Part shown: positions 41,123 to 52,130 of the stretch, piece by piece
How the letters are laid out: each line of letters begins with the position of its first letter
How positions within the stretch are numbered: the stretch's first letter is position 1
From: Chondrus crispus
Taxonomy: Eukaryota; Rhodophyta; Florideophyceae; Gigartinales; Gigartinaceae
Direction of reading: 5' to 3'
DNA: 64,000 nucleotides
NCBI RefSeq assembly: GCF_000350225.1
Contig: NW_005179025.1
Coordinates: 130,366-194,365 of the forward strand
Position numbers and translations under genes: made by a program
The notes under the pieces: generated by a model
Database searches by the model: none
The model's input: the letters and a program-made list of their open reading frames with translations, nothing else
What the model was told of the DNA's origin: nothing

Positions 41123-41140
41123 CATAAACATGTGTGACAC

Positions 41141-41197
41141 ATGGGTGCCATTATGTATAAACGACAACCGTTGTCGTTTATACATAATGGCACCCAT
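41141..41197. repeat. 57-base perfect palindrome at the inner right end of the Tc1 element
   Basis: Arms 41,141-41,168 and 41,170-41,197 are exact complements around one central base. Each arm is the inner DR sequence ATGGGTGCCATTATGTATAA plus ACGACAAC. Confidence 0.95.
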
Positions 41198-41371
41198 ATT
41201 TAGTGTTACAAGTGATTGCAGCTCAGCCAATCGAGTTCGATTAAAATGGTCTTCTGCATTGCTTTCGGCGAGCCAAATACAGTAAAGCAACGTGTCCTGT
41301 TTTATACAAGCTTTCACCATGGCCCAGCTATGAAGCTTTCTGGGGTGTTTTTATACTTAATGGCAGCACTG

Positions 41372-41853
41372 TACACCGATAACAGGATTTAGTATGGGCT
41401 AGACCAATTTACAGGCCTAATTTCGGCACCTTGGAACATAAATTAGCGTGCCCTACTCTAATTTGGGTACCCCACTATATACAGTCCGGGAAAATGGATT
41501 GGCCCATATTTCGGCAAAAGTCACCGAACTGATATTGTACAGTACTGTGGGACACCGCCCTGTCTTTAAATAAGTTAATCCATGTGGAACTGATATTAAT
41601 GCCATTCTAATTTCGTACTAAGCAAATGTCTACACTAATTTTGCCCCAGACTAAATCGTGTTACCGGGTGTACTATTCGCTAGTTTAGGATATCAATTTG
41701 ACGTTATTTCTTAACTAGATTCCTCCGGTTGGTCTTGATACAGTGAATAGTGTTGAAGAAACAAGATTACACTTTATTACCTAATGACTCGGAATGGAAC
41801 TCGTCTTGAAATGCTTACAGTGCCTGATTACCCGAATGATTAAACCTCACCCG
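41372..41853. other. no gene seen
   Basis: A/T-rich spacer between the Tc1 element and the Copia 5' LTR. Nothing recognisable. Confidence 0.5.
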
Positions 41854-42260
41854 TGTCGGACGTGTAATAATGAGACAGCGGCGATACGTGTAGGAGTGGC
41901 AGGCGGCCAAATGCAAGCGTAGAGATCCGCGATATGATGGAGAGATTGAATAAGGGAAAAAAGGGATGAATGCAAGCTGACGGAATCCGTCTTGCATTAT
42001 AGAGAATATAGAGCTACTCGCGTATTGCTAGGTGCAGAGTGCATTTGAGGAAGCCATGAGAGACGTGACTGAGCTGAGCGCAAATCTACAAAAAGCCAGG
42101 GAACAGAGAACCTCCTTAGAGAGAAGGGGGCAACCGGCAGCTTCTGCCGAACGACATTGCCTACGACGAGACCATCCCCCCCTTCAATCCCTAACCCGTC
42201 CACTCCCTGCGCCGATTGATCTTTAGACCCCAAAACTGCATTCAGCCGCTGTAAGCCTCA
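41854..42260 (+). repeat. Copia element 5' LTR
   Basis: 407 bases, TG...CA. Contains the hairpin-like GCAAGCTGACGGAATCCGTC with CTTGC, and is nearly identical to the 3' LTR. Confidence 0.95.
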
Positions 42261-42271
42261 GTTATGGGCCC
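42261..42271 (+). promoter_or_regulatory. primer-binding site of half-tRNA (initiator Met) type
   Basis: GTTATGGGCCC directly after the LTR is complementary to GGGCCCATAAC, the anticodon stem-loop text of initiator tRNA-Met, as in Drosophila copia and yeast Ty5. The gag ATG (42,264) lies inside the site. Confidence 0.75.
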
Positions 42272-43483
42272 GGAGGATCTAGATTTCTCGGCCATGAAGC
42301 TGGTGGAGGCGCCACGTCTCACAACGCGAACTGACAAGTACAAGTATCGAAATGACGCCCGCGTATGGATGCAACGAGTCAAGGTTTTCGCGAATGGTGG
42401 GACACGAAGGCTAAAGGAGTCTCGAATGGATACGATCATGCTCTTTACGCGGGAATGGAGGCCACATATCAGAAGGTTATCGAGATTCAGCTCTGTAAAC
42501 TGTCTATAGGACCAGTGGAGGAGGATGAGAAGCCCTCTTTCAATGAGCACAAGAATATTTTCGAGAAGATACTTCACATTTTGGCAAAGGACTCATCAAC
42601 CGATGCTGCCAAGCGATTTATTAGCGCAGGGAGAAAGGTCTTCAATTGTAACCGCAAGAAGGTGGAACCCTATGCGGAATTTGCAGAGCGTTTCAAAGGT
42701 ATCGCGCAAGAACGTCTGAATTGTTTTCAGCGTGCACCTTCGGAGCAGGAAAAGCAACACATCGCCCTTTTATTATTGAATAACGCAAAACTACCTCATT
42801 CGATTTACAACAATCTACTTTCCATACTGATCAACAAAGCAGCCGATCCCAACAACCCAAAATTTCACACTGGGTTAGTAGACGAATCAGAGCTTACCAC
42901 CATACACAAGCATCTCGAAAAAATTGCTACCATCATTCACGATGTACCAGAACAAGCAAGTTCGGAGAATTATTTCGAAGTGTCGAGCAAAGTTAATGAT
43001 GTGATTCGGATGGCAAAGAGCGAACTATCTGCCGTTGTCGCGCGTATATCCAAACATAGTCCAAATGAATCCGCGCATCTTCACTTCAGCTTGGAGGACA
43101 CAATCGACGCTCTAAAGGACATTAGGACTGGAGATGACGTTGCAAAGCCAGTAGAGGACGAGGAGTCCCCCAAGCAGATCCGGAGCATGATGAGTAGTAG
43201 ATCAGGAAAATACAACGGGAATAATGGAGGTGGGAATTCTAATTTTAAAATGAACTCAAGGTGTGCGGCATGTGGAGCCAAGGGCCACTGGGCGCGTGAC
43301 AAAGAGTGTCCGCTGTATGACAGTTACCCGAAGGGACGGCAAGGCTCGAAGCGAAAGGACACGTGGAGAAATGAGCGACGCCCTAAAAAGATGGTGCGAT
43401 TCCGCAATCCGAGACATATCGACGGCTCAGACTCCGACGACTCCGAAGACAACACCAACCTCCGCAAGTTCTTCCGCAACTGA
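42264..43483 (+). pseudogene. Copia gag with zinc knuckle, frameshifted
   Basis: Starts at ATG 42,264 (MGPEDLDFSAMKLVEAPRL), shifts frame near 42,390 (WMQRVKVF to REWWDTKAKG) and then runs to a stop at 43,481. The capsid-like region is helical (YAEFAERFKGIAQERLNCFQ). The zinc knuckle near 43,261 reads CAACGAKGHWARDKEC: CX2CX4HX6C, two residues longer than the usual CX2CX4HX4C. Gag packages the RNA in virus-like particles. Confidence 0.85.
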
Positions 43484-44615
43484 GAGAGCCCGCCGCTCTG
43501 CCATGAAAGACCCAAACCCCATTTATGACCCCGGCTCACCGCATTCGACAGCCGGGATACATAGCGCCGCAACACTCTGTGACTTTCTTGAGATCGACCT
43601 TACAGCACTACCACCTCGAGGCAATGTCATGCACAGTTGGGGAGAAAAAAATCTAGATCCTAAACAAATTGTGGGTTCGTGAGAGCTAACCGTCTTTGAT
43701 GTCGACAACAATCCTTGTAGCCTCTTGTTTGATTTAATCCCAGATGACTCTACCATCATCATAGGGCTTGATGTTGGTAAATACTCTATCCAAAACTGCA
43801 TCGCAGACACGCTCTTCATAACGTTTAAACGCCCAACCGATTCCTCGCCAAGGACGTTTCACTTATTCATCACCTCAGACGCGGAAGATTCTCAGAGTCC
43901 ACGAATTCGTGTTCAAGTCGCATTTACTGTCGAAAAATGTATCACCGCACTCTTGTCAGTGAGCTTGATGGAAAAATCTGGCCAGAAGCCCATGCTCTTT
44001 GCGAAAAGGATTCATAGATTGACACACACACCCACTGATCAGGTTAAGTCAGTATGACGACAGGCTGGAATTCTCACAGACCGCCTCGAGAGCGCTGTCG
44101 ACAATGTGAGCAATGCGTGCTCCATTTGCACAAGCACTCGAAACCCTGCACCATGCCGGAAAATATCACTGACACATGTGAATGAAGCATTCAATATGGA
44201 GATTTAGGTCGATTTTGCATTTGAAATCATTCGGGACAAGAAGCGAACGCTACTCATAATTACAGATACAGGGACCTCATTCACCGAAGGGCCCATATCA
44301 GTGGGCAGAGACATCAGTGCTATTTTCACAGCACTTGAAACACATTGGATCATGCGCCATGGCGCGCCAGTGTCCTTATCCGCGGACGATGAATACAACA
44401 AGTGCAAACTCCTTTCATTACTCGATACGCATGGAATTGTATTCAAGGCCAGACCGACCCGCCGTCACATTAAGACGGGGATAGTAGAGCGCAAAATTCA
44501 AACGATCAAGGGTATCATCCGCAAGATAGATCTGGAGATCTCGTCATGCACGCCGGAACAGGTCGTTACCAGAGCAATTTTCATTTCAAACTTTTTTCGG
44601 GCTCACGCTTTCTGA
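43484..44615 (+). pseudogene. Copia protease and integrase region, degenerate
   Basis: After the gag stop, a frame including 43,503-43,682 and, past an in-frame TGA at 43,680, 43,725-44,057 covers the expected protease position (SLLFDLIPDDSTIIIGLDVG, but no clear DSG or DTG). The integrase zinc site is HRLTH ... CSIC (about 44,017-44,136). The catalytic core shows VDF then ITDTGTSF, LSADDEYNKCKL and GIVERKIQTIKGIIRK, the latter holding the third acidic residue. Several stops occur. Confidence 0.75.
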
Positions 44616-44925
44616 GCTGATTCCAACTGGCGAGGGGGTACCAACCGTCCACCCTAGGAATTCCCGCTTCTGTCGTACCACCTGACCTGCTCGCTGCGCA
44701 TGTCGAGCAATCCTCGACAAGAGGGCTCCAGCGCGCGATGAGATCTAACGCCGCAAGATTCCTACCGCAACAAGCATACAGTGTTGGGAATAGCATATGG
44801 GTCTGTACAAATCTACAAAAGGGAACGAGCGGAATGAATGAGTCCTTGCAGTCGTCGAGCGCACTTTTCCCCAATTCATCGAGGCCAGACGTATCAAAGA
44901 CGGGAAGCCAGCTGGCGGCCCTCCC

Positions 44926-46239
44926 ATGGAGCCCGCCTATGAAGATTGTCGTCTAGCACCTGTTTCACCTCTCACCCAAGAGCTCATGAGCTGCTCGCTG
45001 GAGGAGGAGCTTGAAAATTCGGCGGATGGGGGGGAGAATAGTGATGACCAACGAAAAATGGTACATCCGCCGAAAACCAACATAAACGCATTGCTGTCAG
45101 TCAGACTGGACCAGGATAAGTCGTCAGGCGCTATAGATACGAGTATTGAAAACGATGTTGGACCGACCAACGATTACGCCGACCTAGAGGCCGAAGAGCG
45201 TATGAGCACAACACCGAGTGGAATCACACAGGGAGAAGGGCAAGATGGGGACGCACGGATGGATATTGACAGTCCAAATAAAGAGGCAACGGGTCCTCTG
45301 ACAGATTACCGGACTCTTCAGTCCGATAAACCAAGAATATTGGACGAGATGTACGAGCAGGTTGGTTCACAACAAGTGTCCAGGTCGAAGCTTGAATTTG
45401 CGCCGTCATGGATACTGGATGAAGCATTCGAATCAGAGCACAACAGTAACTGGGCAGATTCATACGCAGAGGTGGAGGAGTCTGATGTCGCGCATGACGC
45501 AAACGTCATAAGTTCTCACGTTGTCTACAAAATAAAAACCGACGAAGAAGGGAAACGCAAGCTCAAGGCGCGCATCGTCCCCCACGGGAACCAGGACCAC
45601 GATAAGGACATCATCAGGAAAGACTCTGCGAATGCCCAGCTATCCGTCATAAGGCTACCGCTGTGCTTGGTCACATTCCTCAATTTCTCTATCAAGACTG
45701 CCGATATCAAGGGAGCATACCTCCAAAGCGGCCCTATTACGCGTGAAATCTACGTCCGACCGCCAAGGGAATGGTCCTCAAGCCTGGATTACAAAAAAGG
45801 ATACCTGTGGAAACATACCAAGCTCCCTTATGGCATTATGGTGGCAGGCAGGCAATGGATGCTTACAGTCGAGCATTGGATGCTTACCACCGCAGGGATG
45901 ATGAGGGTCTTCGGCATAAGTCAGCTTTTTGTCAAGAGAAATGAGAACGGTGGCATACGCCTTCTAGTCGCGAAATTGAGTGGCGACTCTCTTGTGACAG
46001 GCAAAACACAAGACATCAACTGCTTTATGGCGGAGCTCCAGAAGAGATTCATTGTTGGGAAGATCGTCGACGGCCCGACCTATGCATTTGGAGGTTGCGA
46101 TATCACTACACAGAAGAATGGAGCCATCAGGTTGAGAATGGACACATACTGGAAACGGGTGAAACACATCGTACTTTCAAGAACACGCAACAGTCATCAA
46201 GACCAGTCTCCCTTATGTAACAGAGGCTCCGAAGACTGA
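44926..46239 (+). pseudogene. Copia reverse transcriptase
   Basis: 437-residue frame. An acidic linker comes first, then the RT: HVVYKIKTDEEGKRKLKARI, VPHGNQDHDKDIIR, IKTADIKGAYLQSGPITREI, YVRPPREW and WKHTKLPYGIMVAGRQWML. The first catalytic aspartate is in ADIKGAYLQ. Where YVDD is expected the frame reads VAKLSGDSLVTG, so the polymerase site is lost although the surrounding text is conserved. Confidence 0.88.
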
Positions 46240-46241
46240 AA

Positions 46242-46896
46242 GTGGGTCATCTCATCGATGCAAACGACATAGTGCGAGAATGGCGTCGGCTCGACCCCAT
46301 GATAATGTTTCCCAAAGTTAGGAAGCCGAGGGACGTTGTACTGTGTACGTTTTCGGACGCAGCACATCCAAAAGATAGAGATTATGGTCAGACTGGTATG
46401 CTCGTTGGTATTCTATCTCGCAGCGGGATACTTGGGGATGACATCTTTCCCCTCGTAGATTGGTGCTCGCATAAGCAGTCGCGATTCAGTCATTCTGCAT
46501 ATGGGGCTGAGATCTTAGCTGCAGCTACGTCAGAAGATCGGGGATATTACTTCAAAATGGCTGTGAATACGCTTTTCCCAGATAGCCAGATCAAGCATGA
46601 GATGAATGTGAATAGTAAGGCATTGTGGGATACAGTCACCAGCGTGGTGACTGTTCAATGTGACATTGCATGAGGGCAAAGAATACCGTCTCCGTCAGAC
46701 AGCGCAAAGGATAAGAAATAGCTTTGAAAGCAAGGAAACGAACGAGGTTCGCTGGATCCCCGGAAAAGAGAACCTTGCAGATGCTCCTACAAAAAGAAAT
46801 ATACAGATTTGGAATCGCCTCAATCTAGTATGCGCGACGGGAGTGCTTGGTGTTCCATTCAGCTCTGGAAAAATTGTTGAAAAGGACAATTGGTAA
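46242..46896 (+). pseudogene. Copia RNase H region
   Basis: Two frames. 46,242-46,673 has VLCTFSDAAHPKDRDYGQTG, VDWCSHKQSRFSHSAYGAEIL and NVNSKALWDTV; the aspartate usual before SKALWD is Asn. 46,660-46,896 continues EGKEYRLRQTAQRIRNSFES and RWIPGKENLADAPTKRN, the typical end of Copia pol. Confidence 0.88.
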
Positions 46897-46954
46897 TGTC
46901 TACAAGACTCAAGCTGGTAATGAGTCGTTAGCTCCGTAGAACATCACTACGACT

Positions 46955-46962
46955 GGGGGGAG
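46955..46962 (+). promoter_or_regulatory. polypurine tract
   Basis: GGGGGGAG immediately before the 3' LTR, the plus-strand priming site. Confidence 0.85.
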
Positions 46963-47368
46963 TGTCGGACGTGTAATAATGAAACAGCTGCGATACGTGT
47001 AGGAGTGGCAGGCGGCCAAATGCAAGCGTAGAGATCCGCAAAATGATGGGGAGATTGAATAAGGGAAAAAAGGGATGAATGCAAGCTGACGGAATCCGTC
47101 TTGCATTATAGAGAATATAGAGCTACTCGCGTATTGCTAGGTGCAGAGTGCATTTGAAGAAGTCATGAGAGACGTGACTGAGCTGAGCGCGAGTCTATAA
47201 AAAGCCAGGGAACAGAGAACCTCCTTAGAGAGAACGGGGCAACCGGCAGCTTCTGCCGAACGACATTGCCTACGACGAGACCATCCCCCCTTCAATCCCT
47301 CACCCGCTCACTCCCTGCGCCGATTGATATTTAGACCCCAAAACTGCATTCAGCCGCTGTAAGCCTCA
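46963..47368 (+). repeat. Copia element 3' LTR
   Basis: 406 bases, TG...CA, about 96 % identical to the 5' LTR by eye. Confidence 0.95.
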
Positions 47369-47677
47369 CGTAAGGGTAGATTCGCAACCGTTATCCGCCT
47401 TCGACTGGCGCGAGTTGTCAGTACCTAAAGTAGGGAAAAAGCCATAACACGATCATTCGTAGCAATCATGCGAAAACAGTAGCGACTGAAGGTCGCAATA
47501 TCTTACCCAGCGTGAAATTAAAAACAGTCTTGAATGGTTAAGCCGTGCAAGAAGAGTAGGGAAAGAAACAGAACACAGTGATGACTTGATTACATGGGCA
47601 CCGGAGCTGAGGGAGGGAGGTAGGAGAAGAAGCGACGATTTTAAGAAGAGAGAAGAGAGACAATGGAGTTCGAAGTG
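47369..47677. other. no gene seen
   Basis: Spacer between the Copia 3' LTR and repeat R2. Confidence 0.5.
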
Positions 47678-48727
47678 TGTAGTGCAATGCGCCTGTCAGG
47701 CAGAGACCGCGGTCCGATGGTCCAGCAAAAACAACAACAGCAACAGAAAGAACAACTGCCGAAGGCACAGCGCTACGGAGTGTCCGACTCTCCCTTCTCC
47801 GTTTAAACGAACTTGCCACCCGCAGTAGCTCAGATCCCTGATAGGGGGGCACAGAGAAACAGCCCGGCCCGGGATCGATGTGGTAGAGACTTGCGAGGAG
47901 AACTGCTCGACGAGTGTGGGGTGGGGCGTGTACTTAGGTACCCTGGTTCCACTGGGTTGTAAGGCCAATGCTCGTTGAGCTTCTTCGACACCTTGTAACG
48001 CGACAAGGCCTTCGACGGGGGCGTCGCAACGCAGCCCGACGGGATGAAATGAAAGTAGCAGCGCTACACCAACTGTGCCGCCCGATGGCTCGAAACACCT
48101 TCACGGGTTCGGTCGCAACCGAGGCATATGGCACCAACACTGGCTTGTACAAACCACAAAGCCCTTCGAGGGAGACGTCGTTGCAACAGTCTCCGTCGGA
48201 AAATAGGTCACATTAGCAGCGCTACACCAACGGTGTCGCCCAATGGCCAAGACACCTACACCGGTTCGGTCGCAACCAATACCGATGGTACCAACACAAG
48301 ATAAGGGGAAAGAGGTAGGATAAGAGATATAAAAGGATAAGGAAATAAAGGAAAAGGAAAGGGAACCCCCGAGCGCAAAGGATAAATTAATCTGTAGTAG
48401 AAGGGAATGTCTTGTGAAAGACGGATTTCGACCAAGACGATATCAGACTCTGGCAACTCGGGTTACCTTTACTGACTTGGTGGTCAGTGGGCTGAGGTAT
48501 ATATCGCCCCGCCGGAGCCACTACAGTAGCTTACGGCGCTAGATCCTAAATCTAATCTAATGTCAGCCAAAATTAATGCTAACTAATTAACTAAATAAAA
48601 GTAATAATTAAAATAAAAACCGTGCAAATATTCACACGCGTGTCCACCAATCTCGGACTACAGTATTCACATTCCAACTTAGTTTCTTTTCCCTTCATCC
48701 CCTTGTGCAACCTCTTATTGCACTACA
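47678..48727. mobile_element. non-autonomous TIR element R2, copy A
   Basis: 1,050 bases bounded by an 11-base perfect inverted repeat TGTAGTGCAAT / ATTGCACTACA. No coding. A second copy lies at about 52,990-53,776 plus 56,208-56,380. Shared landmarks: CAGCGCTACGGAGTGT, CACTGGGTTGTAAG, GACTTGGTGGTCA, TATATCGCCCCGCCGG, AAATCTAATCTA and CGGACTACAGTATTCAC. The size and ends suggest a MITE-like DNA element; target duplication not clear. Confidence 0.7.
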
Positions 48728-48900
48728 AAGTCCCTCTCTTATACAGACCTGTTTTCGGCCGGCGGCCGATTTTCAATTGCCTCTGCAGTTCCGTTACGCG
48801 AACGAAGGACATAACGAATCCTAGCCGTTTCCAAGTCTTAGTCTAAACGGTAACTTGAATCGGTTCGGCTGAAACGGTCCATTTGAACGTTCAAGTAAAA

Positions 48901-49011
48901 CTTCAGCGGATGGGTCCGTTTGGCCAGGTTTTCCAAAACTTCAGCGGAAGGGCCCGTTTGGCCGGGTTCTGAAAATCTCAGCGGAAGTGTCCGCTTGGCC
49001 ATGTTTTCCTT
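48901..49011. repeat. 38-bp tandem repeat, three copies
   Basis: Units starting at 48,901, 48,939 and about 48,977: CTTCAGCGGA(T/A)GGG(T/C)CCGTTTGGCC followed by an A/T-rich spacer. A more diverged unit may precede it. Confidence 0.85.
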
Positions 49012-50076
49012 CCAATAAAGCTGTTGCGCGTTCAACCGAAGAGCCCCCTTGTCCAGATTCACCTTTCAATTATCAATGAATGCACTAGAACACCAAGAGG
49101 AGGTGTAGCGCATTCGTGTAAATACAAATTTACTTTTTCGTGTCGGTTCCCTTGTGATGCGAGTATCAGACACAAGTACTCATGGCTCAAAACCGAGGAT
49201 ACGTGAGAGTTAGCTTGTTGTAGGCGCTGTTGTCGATATTTAAAGCCAATGTGAACTCCTGGCTTATTTAGCATTTTGGAACATGGCCAGAAGATATAAA
49301 GAACATACGATTTTCGTTGCTTAATGCATGAGACAAGGAAAGGACACTTCTCAGTTTGACGAATACTATAAATGACTGCTATGCACTTCTGACTGCTTTT
49401 ATCTCTGCATACGCGTGCAAAAACTGTTTCACAGATTATTTACAATCAAATATAAAGACTGTTCTACAGTGAAGACAGAGGCAGATAATATGAACCGGAT
49501 GAAAGCAATATCTCCACCTAGTTTCTTGCTGGGAGTAATCTCCCTCCGTATAGTACCATACCGCTAGGATATAGTATTGTGGCTGTCGCCAGCTACAAGC
49601 TAGCTTGAGGAAGCGGTAACAACCAAAGAGGGTATGCTAGCCTCCGCGTTTTGTCGTTCATGTATGTAACATGGTGAGGCCAGTGAGCCGATGTAGAGCG
49701 ATGCTGTGCGGTAGGAAGCTCCATCGTTACCATTTACAGTAAAGCAATGACACTGTATACTATCTATTGTAATTTGTTCCGGACGCAAGTGGATGCAGCG
49801 AATGCTGCAGAGCGACGTATGCGACGAAAGGGATACAAATGCGAATCTGGAGGCGCAGCTCTGCAAGACACGGAGGAGGTAGAATCGCAAATGTACCTGG
49901 AGCAAGAGTTTGATGCTAAAATGCTATATTTGGCTACCGAAAAGTCTGGAATACCTCCACTCAACCCTGGGTTGGATGAGAAGCTTTGCAAGTATAGACA
50001 GGGGATCACGCGACACGGGACACACGGTGCGCATATAATCGATACAGAAGACCTCGCGGAAACGGAATGGCACAAG
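49012..50076. other. no gene supported
   Basis: A frame at 49,747-50,136 (RMRRKGYKCESGGAALQDTE) looks partly protein-like but matches nothing and runs into repeat R1, so I leave it uncalled. Confidence 0.35.
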
Positions 50077-50510
50077 TGGCCGGTCACGCGCAGTCGCCCC
50101 GACGTGCGAAGCACGGTACCACCGGTGACGGGTTAGAAGCCAGCGCGTTTATACTAACCAAACAGCAGTAGTGAGATGCTAAACGGACGCGGGCGAGCTT
50201 TTCCTAGTTTTACTATTGGGGACCAGCTTCGGGTCTAAACCTCACACAAGTATGCCCGGAAACCTGTCCCGGTACTTTACCCACCGCTTAGTGCGTACAG
50301 AGCACGGTACACAATTAAAATTCTAGTGCCCAAATTACGAACTACCGAAAGGGGCTCTGACACTACACGTTTGTGTTTTGTCCACCCGCACTTAGCTACC
50401 ACCGATCGACGGGCCCTCGCTGACACCAAGTGGAAACCTCGCCCGCGTTTGTACCTTGTACGGCCGCCTGGTTACTAACCTCTGCACGCTTCGGTCGTCA
50501 TACTACAAGA
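50077..50510. repeat. dispersed repeat R1, copy b
   Basis: Begins GTGGCCGGTCACGCGCAGTCGCCCC, continues ACCGGTGACGGGTTAGAAGCCAGCGCG, GGGTCTAAACC, CCTGTCCCGGTAC, and GTGCGTACAGAGCACGGTACAC, all echoed in the other copies. Confidence 0.65.
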
Positions 50511-50716
50511 AGTATTCTGGTGTGGACCAACATGATGGTAGAGAAAAAGAGACGTGTGTCAATCGACTGTGCAAGCGCGACGTGATTTTTGTGGTATAAC
50601 TCCTCCCCGCCCTGGGTTGGGTGAGAGGTGGAGGCCTTGTAGAGGGAGCACGCCACGCGGACGCGCGGCGCGAATAGATCTGATACGGTCGAACTCGCCA
50701 AAAGGGAGAGGCTCAC

Positions 50717-51340
50717 TGGCCGGTTACGCGCAGTCGCCCCGTGGTGCGTAAACGGGAGCGGCCGGTATCGAGTTAGAAGCCAGCGCGCGGATAAACTACC
50801 GAACGGTCGTAGATTAGGCGCGAAAGGGAAGGGGGCGAGCTTGCCCCATGTATTGCAGTACAACTCTACATGGCTAACGAGGGCGTAAATCTCTCCGTAG
50901 AAAGCCCGACGCAAGGCACAGTCACCACCAGGGTGTTCGAGTCGCTCTGTCCGGGCAACTCAGGGGAGTCGACGCGGTACCGCGGGTAGATCGCGGTGTG
51001 CCCGGAGGCGTGCAATCCAGCGGGAGTGCCCTAGAGGGATTAAACAACAAGAAAAGAAAGAAGAGCGAAGAAGAAAGATAACGTAGAAATGTAGAAAATA
51101 GGGTAAAAAGTAAAGGAAAAACAAGAAAAACGATGACGACGAAGGGTTCAGGTACTAGACTTAGCCAACTAGTTTGGAGCCGTAGAGAATCCTACCAGAG
51201 ATGGGGTCCCATCACCTGATGCCTCTTTACTGTAGTGCCTTCTGACACTGGACCTATATAGGCTGAGCGCCGTCGTCGGCGTCGGTTACTAAATGAGTAA
51301 TTAATAATTAATTATCGCCATTAAAATTGCAAGTTGGCAT
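50717..51340. repeat. dispersed repeat R1, copy c, with longer tail
   Basis: Begins GGCCGGTTACGCGCAGTCGCCCC and includes GAGTTAGAAGCCAGCGCGCGG. The tail is a purine-rich stretch (51,045-51,130) and then TATATAGG at about 51,255. No coding. Confidence 0.55.
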
Positions 51341-51359
51341 TAGATGCTAATTAGCGTAG

Positions 51360-52130
51360 AAACTCGTGGGCACCAGGTATGTATACGTGTCGTACACGTG
51401 TCGTACACGTATCATGTACGTGTCATACGATTGTCATACGGGTGTGGTACCTTCCCAAGCGCACAGTACACGTGTGACACGCTTATTATGCACGTGTGGT
51501 ATCATCCAGAGTGTACGCGTACACTTTGGATGAGTACACATGTCATAGACGGGAGCGCGCAGCGTACACGTGTGGGCTCATCCAACGTGTACTCGTACAC
51601 TTTGGATGAGCACACGTGTGACACGCGCATCAAAGGCGGCGAACGCGGCCCCGCGACGGCGGTGACCAGGGATAAATGGCGCAGGGTCACTGCACTACAC
51701 CCCAGTTTACTGATGGGGACAGGTGTCAGGTCTTAACCCTCAGAGGGACGCCTCAAACAGCTGTCCCAGTACAGTAGTACGATACCTGCCGCCTAGTGCG
51801 TGCCGGGTACGGTACACGAATTAAAAGCTAGCGCCATAATTACTACTACCGCACGGACGCTGCTACTACACGTGTGCACTACTGTACACGCGTGATGCTT
51901 ACAGACTACCGTACGGACGACACGTGTGCTAACGCCCACACGTAACACGCGTAGACCACCGCACGGACGACACGTGTGCTACTGTACACGTGCGCCACGC
52001 CACGACCGGTCGGTACACGCGCGCGCTCCCTACACGTGGGCACACCCGCCCACATGTGCACCGTATACGGCCGCCCGGTTAATAACCTCCGCGCGCGCTC
52101 GCCGGTCGTTATACTGCAATTTTCAGGATA
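51360..52130. repeat. R1 copy d with dense CACGTG cluster
   Basis: Ten CACGTG hexamers in about 680 bases (51,380-52,040), many as TACACGTGT. Two direct copies of a TACACTTTGGATGAG phrase at about 51,522 and 51,598. The part from 51,700 (TCTTAACCCTCAGAGGGACGCC, CTGTCCCAGTACAGTAG) matches R1 copy a. Confidence 0.65.

Larger units (their letters stand above)
39763..41371 (+). mobile_element. Tc1/mariner-type transposon with long IR/DR ends
   Basis: Inverted ends of about 210 bases: 39,763-39,975 matches the reverse complement of 41,164-41,371 (shared text includes GCTTGTATAAAACAGGACACGTTGC and ACACTAAATATGGGTGCCATTA). Within each end the motif GCCATTAAGTATAAA is present twice, at the outer tip and about 170 bases inward, which is the IR/DR layout of Sleeping Beauty-like elements. 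The right tip ends CACTG followed by TA (41,372-41,373), a plausible TA target. The left tip is more diverged. The inner right end carries an additional inverted copy that makes a 57-base palindrome. Confidence 0.85.
41854..47368 (+). mobile_element. Copia-type LTR retrotransposon, full length but decayed
   Basis: Two LTRs (41,854-42,260 and 46,963-47,368) begin TGTCGG and end GCCTCA. By eye they differ at about 15 positions and one C-run indel, so about 96 % identity. The order inside is gag, protease region, integrase, reverse transcriptase, RNase H, which is the Copia (Ty1) order. The primer site and polypurine tract are in place. Every coding part has stops or shifts. I see no target duplication: ACCCG precedes and CGTAA follows. 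Confidence 0.93.

Noticed and set aside
48901..49011. Possible CRISPR-like array
   Set aside because: Only three imperfect 38-bp tandem units with no unique spacers; a simple tandem repeat in a eukaryote.
51344..51736. 130-codon frame in the CACGTG cluster
   Set aside because: Repetitive Thr/Val/His text that follows from ACACGTGT repeats; not a protein.
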